A stretch of 17,042 nt of DNA, from NCBI GenBank assembly GCA_009704345.1, contig WLEH01000005.1, positions 1 to 17,042 of the forward strand. The letters are read 5' to 3'. Source of the stretch: Actinomycetota bacterium. GTDB lineage: Bacteria > Actinomycetota > Actinomycetes > S36-B12 > UBA5976. The notes under the pieces are model-generated. The model had not been told where the DNA came from, ran no database searches, and saw nothing but the letters and a program-made list of their open reading frames with translations. This document shows positions 7,247 to 14,795 of this stretch, piece by piece (the first letter of the stretch is position 1; each line of letters starts with the position of its first letter). The translations under genes were made by a program, and so were the position numbers.

Positions 7247-7804
7247 TTATAGAGGCAAGATCTTCTTATTCTTCTGGTCATACTTACCCACAGCCTCCTG
7301 TGTCTTCACATCATAGAGGTTGAACTCCTCGTCAATAAGATAATCCTTCTTGCCAATCTTAATCTGGGTGAGCTCAATCTCATCCTCTCCTCCCTCCTCC
7401 TGCTCCTCGGCCACATCCTCCTCAACCTCCACCTCATCCTCGGCCTCAGCTTCTTCCTCTGGAACCTCCACAGGCTTCTCTACCGACTTCTCTACTTTCA
7501 CCTGTTTCACTGGCGCAGGTGCAGGGACTGGCGCAGGAGCAGCAGCCACAGGAGCTACAAAAGGTTTGGCTGGTGCTGGAGCCACCGGAATAGAGATATC
7601 TCCCATCATGCTCTTCATCATCGCCTCAAAAGCATTCTTCATGGTATAGAGATTGGTAAGAGCCCCCTCGAGTCGAGCCTGATTTCCATCGATCGTGGCA
7701 ATTTCCCTCTCGATGTTTGCCTTCTCCTGCTCCAACTCAACACGACGAGCCTTGAACTGGCTCACCTGAGTCTCAAATGTACTAATTGATGCCTGGATAT
7801 CCAT
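7247..7804 (-). CDS. Coiled-coil protein with Pro/Ala and acidic linker and C-terminal YLID module
   Basis: 185 residues from the ATG at 7804, which has the AAATAAAATGG context; the frame extends to a TTG at 7840, not accepted as a start. Residues 5-66 form a heptad-rich coiled coil (VELEQEKANIEREIATIDG). Residues 72-100 are a Pro/Ala/Val linker, 101-144 Lys/Glu then strongly acidic. The last 40 residues form a small module (KKDYLIDEEFNLYDV, EAVGKYDQKNKKI) like the end of the protein at 4265-4822. No enzyme motif. An oligomeric adaptor or virion component is plausible but not shown. A hairpin follows the stop. Confidence 0.85.
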   Translation of the reverse strand: MDIQASISTFETQVSQFKARRVELEQEKANIEREIATIDGNQARLEGALTNLYTMKNAFEAMMKSMMGDISIPVAPAPAKPFVAPVAAAPAPVPAPAPVKQVKVEKSVEKPVEVPEEEAEAEDEVEVEEDVAEEQEEGGEDEIELTQIKIGKKDYLIDEEFNLYDVKTQEAVGKYDQKNKKILPL

Positions 7805-7866
7805 TTTATTTACTGCTTGAACTTCTCTTTCTTCATACAAACGACCATTTTTTAAGTCTGGACGAT

Positions 7867-9267
7867 CTATGCCACAGTGTTGCGTAGCTGCCTCGTCTCC
7901 TTTCCTATAATCACCTCCGCCTTATCGCAATCCACCGACGTCGGCTTCACCACAAAACTAAACTTCTTGAAACTGAAATCCTCATCCGAACTACTAGAAC
8001 CACAGAAACTCATCGGACCCATATACTTCCTATAGTGATCACCCATATCTCCATCAATACTCATATGCATAAATACAAACTGTGTACCGAAAAACCACGC
8101 CCGCGCCGGATCATAATTCTCACCCGGCTTATTAGGCACAGAAACCATAATACTATTTAACCCGGTACTGAATATTTCGTCCATATTACTTCCGGCCAAT
8201 TTATCTATAGGCTGTAACATGATCTTACTATTTCCCAGTGGCGCCGGAGATATCACACACTTCTTAGGATCACCCAACTTATCCGCCTCATCCAACACAT
8301 TCGATCCACAGACCACATAGTTCACCATCTCATTCAACGATTTCGACACCGGGAATCGATCCGTCATTATCACTACTCTACCCAATACCTCTGTAATAGA
8401 GGTATCGAATAGCACACTATTCTGTGATCCATACTGATTCGGCATCAATAAGCCCGCATTTCCGAACTTCTCCTTGATATACTGCGCCAACTTATTCTCC
8501 GGTCCCCTCTTGCCCCCCGTCTTCAACGACAAGAAGATAAATAGCGGATCCTTCAGACCATCACCCGTACTATTTCCCTCCATCTCATTCCGAGCCACCA
8601 CTATAGCATCGAAAGCATCCTTCACCGACAGCGTATTAGAAGTGAATATCTTATTACCCAGCTCATCTCCTATTGCGATAACCGGCTCCGCCGTAGAATT
8701 CAGCGAATCACGGAACACATCCAACCAGATCATCCTCGCACCATTCCGTATCACACCCTTCAGATACTCCGATGACACTATAGGACCATCAGCTGTATAT
8801 CGCGGTATAGCCGATTTATAAGAAGAACATATGAAATAATCGCTCACCTTATAGGGTTTTTGGGTAATAGGGTCGTAGATCTTCGAGTATTCCGATGAAA
8901 CCGCTCTCCTCTCCGACATACTCTCCTCATTCGACGCATAATCCGCCATCACATCCGGATGCGCGACATAGATGATAATCTGTATCAACACAAACACCGC
9001 TACCGAGATCGCAGCACCATAAGTCGTGTAGCCCAGCAAGACACATATGAAATACACGGTGGGGATCGTCAGTACTAAATTCAGATTATTGAGGAGGAAT
9101 CGCCCTGTTTTGCTCGCGGGTTGCTTCTCCTGTAAAGAGGTAATATAATCCGGCAGATACATCATTATTATGTAGAATAGCACCATTATCCATAGAATCG
9201 GTGACACATATGTATACCCCTTCACAACTCCGGTGGTAATTGTGCCCCATATTTCTGCTATTCCCAT
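7867..9267 (-). CDS. Membrane protein with PLC-like TIM-barrel domain lacking catalytic residues
   Basis: 466 residues. Hydrophobic helices at about 21-39, 63-79 and 83-102 anchor it; the soluble part follows. Residues 141-305 track the X domain of phosphoinositide phospholipase C: VSDYFICSSYKSA, YLKGVIRNGARMIWLDVF, EPVIAIG, KIFTSNTLSVKDAFDAI, DPLFIFLSLK, LAQYIKEKFGNAGLLMP. The usual catalytic His in SSHN is Tyr150, the second His (YHG) is Ile199, the Ca-binding Glu positions are Trp181 and Lys249; only the Asp at 183 remains. It is therefore probably a pseudoenzyme with a structural or lipid-binding role. The last 160 residues are not recognised. The start ATG lies in TATAAATG, suggesting late expression and a virion-membrane role. 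Confidence 0.85.
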   Translation of the reverse strand: MGIAEIWGTITTGVVKGYTYVSPILWIMVLFYIIMMYLPDYITSLQEKQPASKTGRFLLNNLNLVLTIPTVYFICVLLGYTTYGAAISVAVFVLIQIIIYVAHPDVMADYASNEESMSERRAVSSEYSKIYDPITQKPYKVSDYFICSSYKSAIPRYTADGPIVSSEYLKGVIRNGARMIWLDVFRDSLNSTAEPVIAIGDELGNKIFTSNTLSVKDAFDAIVVARNEMEGNSTGDGLKDPLFIFLSLKTGGKRGPENKLAQYIKEKFGNAGLLMPNQYGSQNSVLFDTSITEVLGRVVIMTDRFPVSKSLNEMVNYVVCGSNVLDEADKLGDPKKCVISPAPLGNSKIMLQPIDKLAGSNMDEIFSTGLNSIMVSVPNKPGENYDPARAWFFGTQFVFMHMSIDGDMGDHYRKYMGPMSFCGSSSSDEDFSFKKFSFVVKPTSVDCDKAEVIIGKETRQLRNTVA

Positions 9268-9297
9268 TTATACAAAAACAGATAATAGGATAACACA

Positions 9298-10422
9298 CTA
9301 TTTACTGACCGGCAACCCCGCGCCCTTACTACGGGATACCAGATCATTCCACTGCGCATTAATCTCGTCCAACTTACCTTTGTTGGCCTTCATCTCCTTC
9401 TTTCGCACAATCTCATCTTCGATCTTCTTCACATTATAGTACGTCTCCTCCGTGGCGTTCGTCTCTTTTATCTCCTTATAGAACTCCTGATGATTCTCGA
9501 TAATCCGCCTCACTGACACGATATCCGTATAGACATGCCGTGAGTAGTCCACCTTCTCCGTGAGATACATGATCGCCACAAAGAAGAGACCGCGTTTCTG
9601 CTTCTTAGTCCTGCCATTGAAATTCGAACAGTAGATCTCGAACAGATAGTTGAGTTGCTCACTCAGTAACGGATTCCTCCTCCTTCTTGTCTCATACTTG
9701 AGAACATCCCAGATCAACCAGACTATATCTCTATAGAACTTCGGATCCACCTGATCCACATCCCGCTCGTCACACTCATATTTCCGCTCTTTCTTGATGA
9801 CACGCTTCTCCCACTCTATCAACCACTGGATCCACCGGGCAGCATTCTCGCAATCTTGAACCAGATGACTCACCGCATTCGCCAGCTCATTAATAGGGAT
9901 AATCAGCTCGGGGGGATCACGAGGTTTAATAATATGATCCACCGCCTCGGTGTCCTTCGCACGACAGTGCGATGTAACCTCTATAAGATCGAACATTCGA
10001 TCCTTTAATGTCGGGCGCTTCACCCCCGGACGCTTCCGCGAATACGCCATTATCGCCGTCAATTCACACAGTATCCTTCTAGATGTAAGATTATTGCGGA
10101 TTTCTAGAGGTGTATACTGATATTCCTTCTTAATAATCTCGAATTCTTTCATACGAATGAAAAAATACTTGGGGAAATTCGGATTGGCTGTATTGATCCA
10201 GTTTATATAGAAGTTGAGGTAGATCTCGAATAACTCATCTATCATGCCGGAACAGTGGAGCTCAGCGGTCCAATGCATAGCGCGATCTACATCACCCGAA
10301 TACATCGATTCCACGGTAGCCTTGAACACGTCGGTCTTTTTGTATAAACTGAATGTGGTGTCGCGAAAGAATTCGGGTGTTCTCACATCTCTCAAAAATA
10401 CATTCTGTTCTTTCGTTTCCAT
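9298..10422 (-). CDS. Conserved-looking helical protein, MgsA/clamp-loader collar-like segment
   Basis: 374 residues, mostly helical, no ATPase motif. Residues 33-90 (FKATVESMYSGDVDRAMHW, AELHCSGMIDELFEIYL, INWINTANPNFPKYF) resemble the C-terminal collar of MgsA/WRNIP1 and clamp-loader AAA+ proteins, where S-x-RGSDPDAALYWLARML...G...IARRL...SEDIGLADP occurs. The match is by eye and speculative. The rest is Lys/Arg/Glu-rich, with a charged helical C-terminus (VKKIEDEIVRKKEMKANKGKLDEI). The start lies 27 bp from the divergent methyltransferase start, and its stop lies 30 bp before the PLC-like gene on the same strand. Confidence 0.85.
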   Translation of the reverse strand: METKEQNVFLRDVRTPEFFRDTTFSLYKKTDVFKATVESMYSGDVDRAMHWTAELHCSGMIDELFEIYLNFYINWINTANPNFPKYFFIRMKEFEIIKKEYQYTPLEIRNNLTSRRILCELTAIMAYSRKRPGVKRPTLKDRMFDLIEVTSHCRAKDTEAVDHIIKPRDPPELIIPINELANAVSHLVQDCENAARWIQWLIEWEKRVIKKERKYECDERDVDQVDPKFYRDIVWLIWDVLKYETRRRRNPLLSEQLNYLFEIYCSNFNGRTKKQKRGLFFVAIMYLTEKVDYSRHVYTDIVSVRRIIENHQEFYKEIKETNATEETYYNVKKIEDEIVRKKEMKANKGKLDEINAQWNDLVSRSKGAGLPVSK

Positions 10423-10449
10423 GATTTTATTTATCGAGATCTTAATAAA
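10423..10449. promoter_or_regulatory. 27-bp divergent start region
   Basis: Only 27 bp separate the ATGs of two divergent genes. The minus side reads ATAAATAAAATC before its ATG and the plus side CTTAATAAA before its ATG. Both start signals must lie here or inside the neighbouring gene. Confidence 0.5.
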
Positions 10450-11400
10450 ATGGAAAATAATTACTTCGTCATTTTCCTCGGTGTACTAATATTCATCTAC
10501 ATTCTAGATAGAGTCATCGACTGGCTCTCCGCCCCGCCAACCACATCCGAAAACTTCACATCCAACGGCGGTAATACTCCTCCAACCGCCCTCCCGCCCG
10601 TCCAGAAAGAACTGGTTATTACCAATAATAACCAGATATACGATCGATTCTACTCCAAAATCTACGACAAAATCCTTTACACTCCCCGCAAAAATGAATT
10701 CGAGCTAGAAGACATACGCCAGCGGCATCTCTCCAAATATAAGCCACAGGATGTTGCTATTCTAGATGTCGGATGCGGAACCGGGCATCACTCCACCGAA
10801 CTCGCCAAAAAATACCGGCGAATTGTTGGTCTAGATAGCTCATCTGCTATGCTAGAACAGGCGCGAAAACTCCCGGGGGCAGACAAAGTAGAATGGGTCA
10901 TTGCCACCGCCGAAGACTCCGACTCTTTCGGTCCCGGCGAATTCACCACTATTATGTGCCTGTATTTTACTATCTACTATATCAATCGCCCACAATTCTT
11001 CATTAATGCGAACAAATGGCTAAAGAAAGACGGATACCTCGTCATTCACGTCGTCGATCCCAAAAAATTTGATCCTACTCTCGACGTGGCTTCGCCATTC
11101 CCCGCATTTTCCATACAGAAATACTCTAAAACCCGGGTGATAAATACGAATGTGGTGTTCAATAAGATGGAATATGAGAGTAAATTCATCGAAAATGGGG
11201 AGGAAGGGGCGAATTTCGAGGAGATTTTTACCGATAAACAGGGGAAATTCCGGCGAACCCAGACTCATCAACTGAAAATGCACAGTATCGACCGCATAGT
11301 CGGGGAGGCCGAAGGAGCTGGATTCAAACTCATCGGCAAAACGGATATGGTTCGATGCGAATTCGAATACCAATATCTTCTATATTTCACTAAAAAATAG
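10450..11400 (+). CDS. Membrane-anchored class I SAM-dependent methyltransferase
   Basis: 316 residues. A single N-terminal hydrophobic helix (about 5-27, YFVIFLGVLIFIYILDRVI) is followed by a Pro/Thr/Asn-rich spacer and a Rossmann-type methyltransferase. Motif I is LDVGCGTG (105-112), the acidic ribose-binding residue is Asp129 in VGLDSS, AED (154-156) is the motif III position and IMCLYFTIYYI occupies motif IV, followed by LKKDGYLVIHVVDP. It should bind SAM and act at a membrane. The substrate is unknown; small molecule, lipid or protein are all possible. ATG context AATAAAATGG. Confidence 0.9.
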   Translation: MENNYFVIFLGVLIFIYILDRVIDWLSAPPTTSENFTSNGGNTPPTALPPVQKELVITNNNQIYDRFYSKIYDKILYTPRKNEFELEDIRQRHLSKYKPQDVAILDVGCGTGHHSTELAKKYRRIVGLDSSSAMLEQARKLPGADKVEWVIATAEDSDSFGPGEFTTIMCLYFTIYYINRPQFFINANKWLKKDGYLVIHVVDPKKFDPTLDVASPFPAFSIQKYSKTRVINTNVVFNKMEYESKFIENGEEGANFEEIFTDKQGKFRRTQTHQLKMHSIDRIVGEAEGAGFKLIGKTDMVRCEFEYQYLLYFTKK

Positions 11401-11410
11401 GAACGTCATA

Positions 11411-11418
11411 AAAATTGA
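11411..11418 (+). promoter_or_regulatory. Early promoter core AAAATTGA for the AN1 gene
   Basis: Exact AAAATTGA 68 nt before the ATG at 11487, in the 86-bp spacer after the methyltransferase gene. Confidence 0.6.
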
Positions 11419-11486
11419 TATTCTATCTCGTTTTAAAATAATTGGCTGCTCTATACTAGAAAGCATACCTACTACTAAACCATACA

Positions 11487-11696
11487 ATGGACGAATCTAA
11501 GATTAAGTGCCATAAGTGTTCGAAACGTGTCGGCATTTACCGCATGAATTGCGGATCCTGTGGGCACGATTTCTGTATGCTTCATCGTCTAGAATCAGCA
11601 CATTGCTGTTCTGCCAAAAATGTGATCCGCGAAGAAGATAAACAGGAGACCACCGTGCGCTTCCAACCACTCCGCGAAAAAATACAGAAGATATAA
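11487..11696 (+). CDS. AN1-type zinc finger protein
   Basis: 69 residues, essentially a lone AN1 finger with a short tail. The ligands match the family pattern exactly: Cys8-x2-Cys11-x10-Cys22-x2-Cys25-x4-Cys30-x2-His33-x5-His39-x-Cys41. AN1 fingers in cellular ZFAND proteins take part in ubiquitin/proteasome and stress responses, and an A20 finger is often paired; none is seen here. The tail (residues 45-69) is charged and unremarkable. An early-type AAAATTGA lies upstream, so a role in manipulating the host early in infection is plausible but inferred. Confidence 0.92.
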   Translation: MDESKIKCHKCSKRVGIYRMNCGSCGHDFCMLHRLESAHCCSAKNVIREEDKQETTVRFQPLREKIQKI

Positions 11697-11725
11697 TGAT
11701 AATCTCCTCGGAAAATATCATTATA
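11692..11725. terminator. Perfect 10-bp hairpin including the AN1 stop codon
   Basis: TATAATGATA (11692-11701) pairs perfectly with TATCATTATA (11716-11725), loop 14 nt. The TAA at 11694-11696 lies in the left arm. It lies between convergent genes and could end transcripts from both sides. Confidence 0.7.
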
Positions 11726-11741
11726 ATTACGTGTGATCATG

Positions 11742-11786
11742 CGATGTTATCTTCGGGAACATCTCACGATGTTATCTTCGGGAACA
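11742..11786. repeat. 20-bp perfect tandem duplication across a stop codon
   Basis: CGATGTTATCTTCGGGAACA at 11742-11761 and 11767-11786, period 25. The right copy encodes the C-terminus (VFPKITS) of the gene ending at 11764; the left copy lies just past its stop. It mirrors the DHFR 3' end. Confidence 0.95.
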
Positions 11787-12111
11787 CCGGAATATTTTGC
11801 CTGTAATACATCACAATTTTTTGTAATTTCTCTGCCGATTTGATTCGAATACACACCTTTGTATCCGGTCCCCCCATAATTTTTTCGTGGAATGCCGTCC
11901 AACCTCGAATATAACTATACCGCATTATATAGGCAGTATCGTCACCTATATAGAGATTCACGGATTCAAATCTCGGTATATCCTCCGGCTGTTCTATAGT
12001 AATGCTCTGGTATTCATAGGAAACACATGTTGTTAGATGACACTGGTACTGACATAACGCAATTTCCTCTAAACCTGGCTCGTAGATTACGTCGGTAATC
12101 TCCTCGGACAT
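11764..12111 (-). CDS. Small hypothetical protein
   Basis: 115 residues, family not recognised. Predicted as a compact alpha/beta protein: acidic start (MSEEITDVIYEPGLEEIAL), a Cys-containing strand region (CQYQCHLTTCVSYEYQSI), VNLYIGDDTAYIMRYSYIRGW, then KVCIRIKSAEKLQKIVMYYRQNI. No signal or membrane segment. The three clustered cysteines (20, 24, 29) could be structural but have no matching ligands elsewhere. Start context is CATAAATG, one base from the TATAAATG seen at other genes. Its 3' end is duplicated. Confidence 0.78.
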   Translation of the reverse strand: MSEEITDVIYEPGLEEIALCQYQCHLTTCVSYEYQSITIEQPEDIPRFESVNLYIGDDTAYIMRYSYIRGWTAFHEKIMGGPDTKVCIRIKSAEKLQKIVMYYRQNIPVFPKITS

Positions 12112-12121
12112 TTATGCTCAT

Positions 12122-12153
12122 ATTACGAGAAAATGTTTACATAATCTCGTAAT
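12122..12153. terminator. Perfect 9-bp hairpin after the myristoylated-protein gene
   Basis: ATTACGAGA (12122-12130) pairs with TCTCGTAAT (12145-12153), loop 14 nt. It begins 16 nt after the stop of the minus-strand gene ending at 12170 and precedes the next minus-strand start at 12111. Confidence 0.6.
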
Positions 12154-12169
12154 TCTAGAAGACAGTCAG

Positions 12170-13912
12170 TTATCTAACAAGACCCGGGATTTGGCTATAG
12201 AGTGCCACACCCTGTCGAAACTTGTTCTCCACATTAATATAGTATGTCACCAGATCCGTCTGAACATTCAGAATCAACGCATCCAGATAACCAACACCGC
12301 CCTTCACCAAATCCGTATGAATACAGATCAACTCGCTCCCATCCACCGCTTTCTTTTTAGCCTCTTGCCAATCCGCATCCAACTTCTTAGAATCTATAGT
12401 ACCCTGTAATATCATCTCCGCCTTCTTTCTATTAATCTCCAGAGTAAAATGAGGATTCGGTGCGAAATCAGCGAGGGTATACTTCCCAGCAACATTCTTC
12501 TTAGCACCCTTCTTAACAAAATGAAGATCCGACAGAGATTCCACCACCCGCCCAACATCACCACCCTTATCTCCCGTTATAGTCGTGGCATGAAACTGCT
12601 TCAAATTAAACGGACATACATAGGGGAAATCCTTGGTTTTACCGGCGATCTTAATGTATTCCTCGCCGGTCATAAATAGTTTCGCCAGATGAGTCTGCAT
12701 ATTAATGCGATTTCTCCTATTGAGTTCCGCCATCTCATCCACTATCACCTTAATTTTTCCCACGAGGGTCCGCAAACCTGAATTGCTGTTAATAGGTGAA
12801 TTGAGTACGACCTGATTATTGGCGACATTACCTTTAATGTTTCGCGTATTATCACTGAATGTGGAGCATATCGCATCTAGATATGGGGTGACATTATAGT
12901 CTTTATCCCCGATCTTGTCGCCATCCGCCATTTTCGTGGAGGAAGATGTGTTTACATTGAGAGTGGGTCTACCAGCGGATGTTTTCTCCATCTGTCTCGC
13001 AAACACATTGAACATCTTCACTATGTTCTGCCGAGATTTAGTGCGAATATCCTGATTATTAATACTATCACTCAGTAATAGAATCTCCTCAAACCCGGGG
13101 ATATTCTTAATCTTCACCGTCTTTCCCATTAGAAGACTGAAATTCGGCATGGGAGTAGTCACACCATTCTCCGCAGATGTCCTCGATGTACACAGCGGAA
13201 ATTCTACCCCAGTACTACCGGTTTCCATCAACAAATCCCTGCGCTGTTTAGACATATTCGGCGGCTTAGTATCCCTCTTAATATTTGCAGTCTTCTCCGT
13301 TGTCTCCGCAGTCCTCCTCCAGATATTCAAGGTATCTATAAGACGATCGAATATTTTCCAGTCTAATTTATGTTGCGACTGGGCGGAAATCACGGGGGGT
13401 TTCAGGGAGAATCTAGTATTAGATAGACATTTAGCAAAGGGGTTTTTTATATCGAATTCACTCACCGAAGAATCATACACCTTTCTGTCGATCAACTTCG
13501 GATTGATATTATCGTTAATAGCCAGGTATATCGCGGCATACACCCGCATAATTTTAATGAAAAAGTTGGCGACATTCTTACAGAATTCATTCTTCTTGTC
13601 ACCCTGTAGATTATTGATATCCGGGCGCACCGTATCAATATACTGTCTAGAAAGATAAACCAGATTATTCTCGGGCGTCAGAGGAGTATTATTCGGATTC
13701 GGCAGTACAGTATGAAGTGGCATAGTATTCAGCGACCTGCGCATTATGTTCTCGAGATATAGCGTGTATTTACCGCATTCATCCGGAGACACGATATTAA
13801 TCATGTCATTCATATCCGTGTTTCGCACTATAAAGTCGGTGACACTGAGATACAGTCGCTCAAGTCTTTCTTGTGCTTCACTGGAGATATTACTTGACTG
13901 TGTCCCACCCAT
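12170..13912 (-). CDS. N-myristoylated putative virion protein
   Basis: 580 residues. MGGTQSS fits the N-myristoylation consensus (Gly2, small Gly3, Ser6), so the protein should attach to membranes through a lipid. No transmembrane helix is seen. Residues 106-132 (KKNEFCKNVANFFIKIMRVYAAIYLAI) form a hydrophobic helix of a type found in giant-virus proteins; the rest is Asn/Lys-rich with several helical stretches and no enzyme motif. It is too long, and lacks the C-terminal anchor, to be equated with poxvirus L1/F9. TATAAATG at the start suggests late expression. It is divergent from a second myristoylated protein 105 bp away, and a hairpin follows its stop. Confidence 0.88.
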   Translation of the reverse strand: MGGTQSSNISSEAQERLERLYLSVTDFIVRNTDMNDMINIVSPDECGKYTLYLENIMRRSLNTMPLHTVLPNPNNTPLTPENNLVYLSRQYIDTVRPDINNLQGDKKNEFCKNVANFFIKIMRVYAAIYLAINDNINPKLIDRKVYDSSVSEFDIKNPFAKCLSNTRFSLKPPVISAQSQHKLDWKIFDRLIDTLNIWRRTAETTEKTANIKRDTKPPNMSKQRRDLLMETGSTGVEFPLCTSRTSAENGVTTPMPNFSLLMGKTVKIKNIPGFEEILLLSDSINNQDIRTKSRQNIVKMFNVFARQMEKTSAGRPTLNVNTSSSTKMADGDKIGDKDYNVTPYLDAICSTFSDNTRNIKGNVANNQVVLNSPINSNSGLRTLVGKIKVIVDEMAELNRRNRINMQTHLAKLFMTGEEYIKIAGKTKDFPYVCPFNLKQFHATTITGDKGGDVGRVVESLSDLHFVKKGAKKNVAGKYTLADFAPNPHFTLEINRKKAEMILQGTIDSKKLDADWQEAKKKAVDGSELICIHTDLVKGGVGYLDALILNVQTDLVTYYINVENKFRQGVALYSQIPGLVR

Positions 13913-14020
13913 TTATAGATGAATGAGATATCATGCCGCGCAATTTATATCACAATGATCGGCGAATTCCCACCCCCCGCGGTTCTACCCCCTCAATCCA
14001 TCTTCAATCCTCTATAAATG
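13910..14020. promoter_or_regulatory. Divergent late-type start region with TATAAATG on both strands
   Basis: TATAAATG, including the start codon, occurs at 13910-13917 on minus and 14013-14020 on plus, both followed by GG. The 105-bp spacer also holds a C-rich stretch (about 13970-13994). Similar start-embedded elements occur at 3186-3193, 9265-9272 and 16084-16091. Confidence 0.55.
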
Positions 14021-14776
14021 GGTAACAAAATATCGTCGGAAACCCTCCTCACTTTCGACTACATTCCCAGCTATAGATCGCCGGAGTACATCTACGAGAA
14101 TATAATAACAAGCCGCGATCCCCTCGATCTTGATTCATTGCTCTCTCGCGACTCTCTCAACCCCGATTGCTCCGCCGTCTGGGCATTCATGACCCTCCTC
14201 GCAGCATCATTTCCATCTATTAAACTCCCGGCCGCCCCCGAAATGCGCGATATCATTCTTCGCTCCAAATATTCGCCCCGCGGTCTAGAAAAACAAGTGG
14301 TGCGCTATCTTACCATTCTAGACTGCTTCGAAAACCTCGACAAATTCGATATCACCGATGGCACCATCACCCAGTACTACACTATTACCCCCGAGAGCAT
14401 CACCGGAGAACTCAAAGCCGGACACCTCATCGCCACCGGTCTACCCATCTACAGCAACTTCTTCAAAGATCCCGTCGTTAATGACACCAAAAAAGGCGAC
14501 AAAATGATGGGGGTCATCCATGCTATCATCTATGGGTTCTGCCCACTCAAAAACGCTTATCATGTCCATCTCCCATTTGGACCTTCCTATTTCGATAATG
14601 GCGATATCTGGATCGGAAGAGAATTCGCCGCCAAAAACCTCCACGAATCCTGGGTTCTAGAAAGCATCAAAATCAATAAAGGCGGCGCCACAGCCAAAAA
14701 ACAATTCGTCCTACCCACCGGCGATCGCATCGAATCCGTCAGCAAAATACAACGACAATACGGTGCAATCATGTAG
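14018..14776 (+). CDS. N-myristoylated papain-like fold protein lacking catalytic Cys and Asn
   Basis: 252 residues. MGNKISS fits the myristoylation consensus (Gly2, Ser6). The rest follows the papain (C1A) peptidase layout: FDYIPSYR near the start, NPDCSAVWAF (48-57) at the place of Q-x-x-CGSCWAF, LKAGHLIATGLPIYSNF (132-148), GVIHAIIYGF (165-174) at the GHA box, HLPFGPSYFDNGDIWIG (184-200) at the NSWG box, and ESWVLESI near the end. The catalytic Cys is Val54, Gln19 is Asn48 and the catalytic Asn is Leu185; the His (168) and Trp55 remain. It is thus probably a pseudoprotease used as a structural or binding domain at a membrane. TATAAATG start suggests late expression. Confidence 0.85.
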   Translation: MGNKISSETLLTFDYIPSYRSPEYIYENIITSRDPLDLDSLLSRDSLNPDCSAVWAFMTLLAASFPSIKLPAAPEMRDIILRSKYSPRGLEKQVVRYLTILDCFENLDKFDITDGTITQYYTITPESITGELKAGHLIATGLPIYSNFFKDPVVNDTKKGDKMMGVIHAIIYGFCPLKNAYHVHLPFGPSYFDNGDIWIGREFAAKNLHESWVLESIKINKGGATAKKQFVLPTGDRIESVSKIQRQYGAIM

Positions 14777-14795
14777 CTGTCACTGCGCTCCCTAT

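Noticed and set aside
7350..7649. Plus-strand Ser/Gly/Ala-rich frame
   Set aside because: Mirror of the acidic and Pro/Ala linker of the coiled-coil protein.
7805..7840. Longer start for the coiled-coil protein
   Set aside because: The codon at 7840 is TTG; the ATG at 7804 has the AATAAAATGG context used elsewhere.
13149..13658. Plus-strand frame of 169 codons inside the myristoylated-protein gene
   Set aside because: Lies wholly inside a well-formed 580-codon gene, with no motif or start signal of its own.
12170..13912. Poxvirus L1/F9-type myristoylated entry protein
   Set aside because: Only the N-terminal signal agrees; length, cysteine content and the missing C-terminal anchor do not fit.
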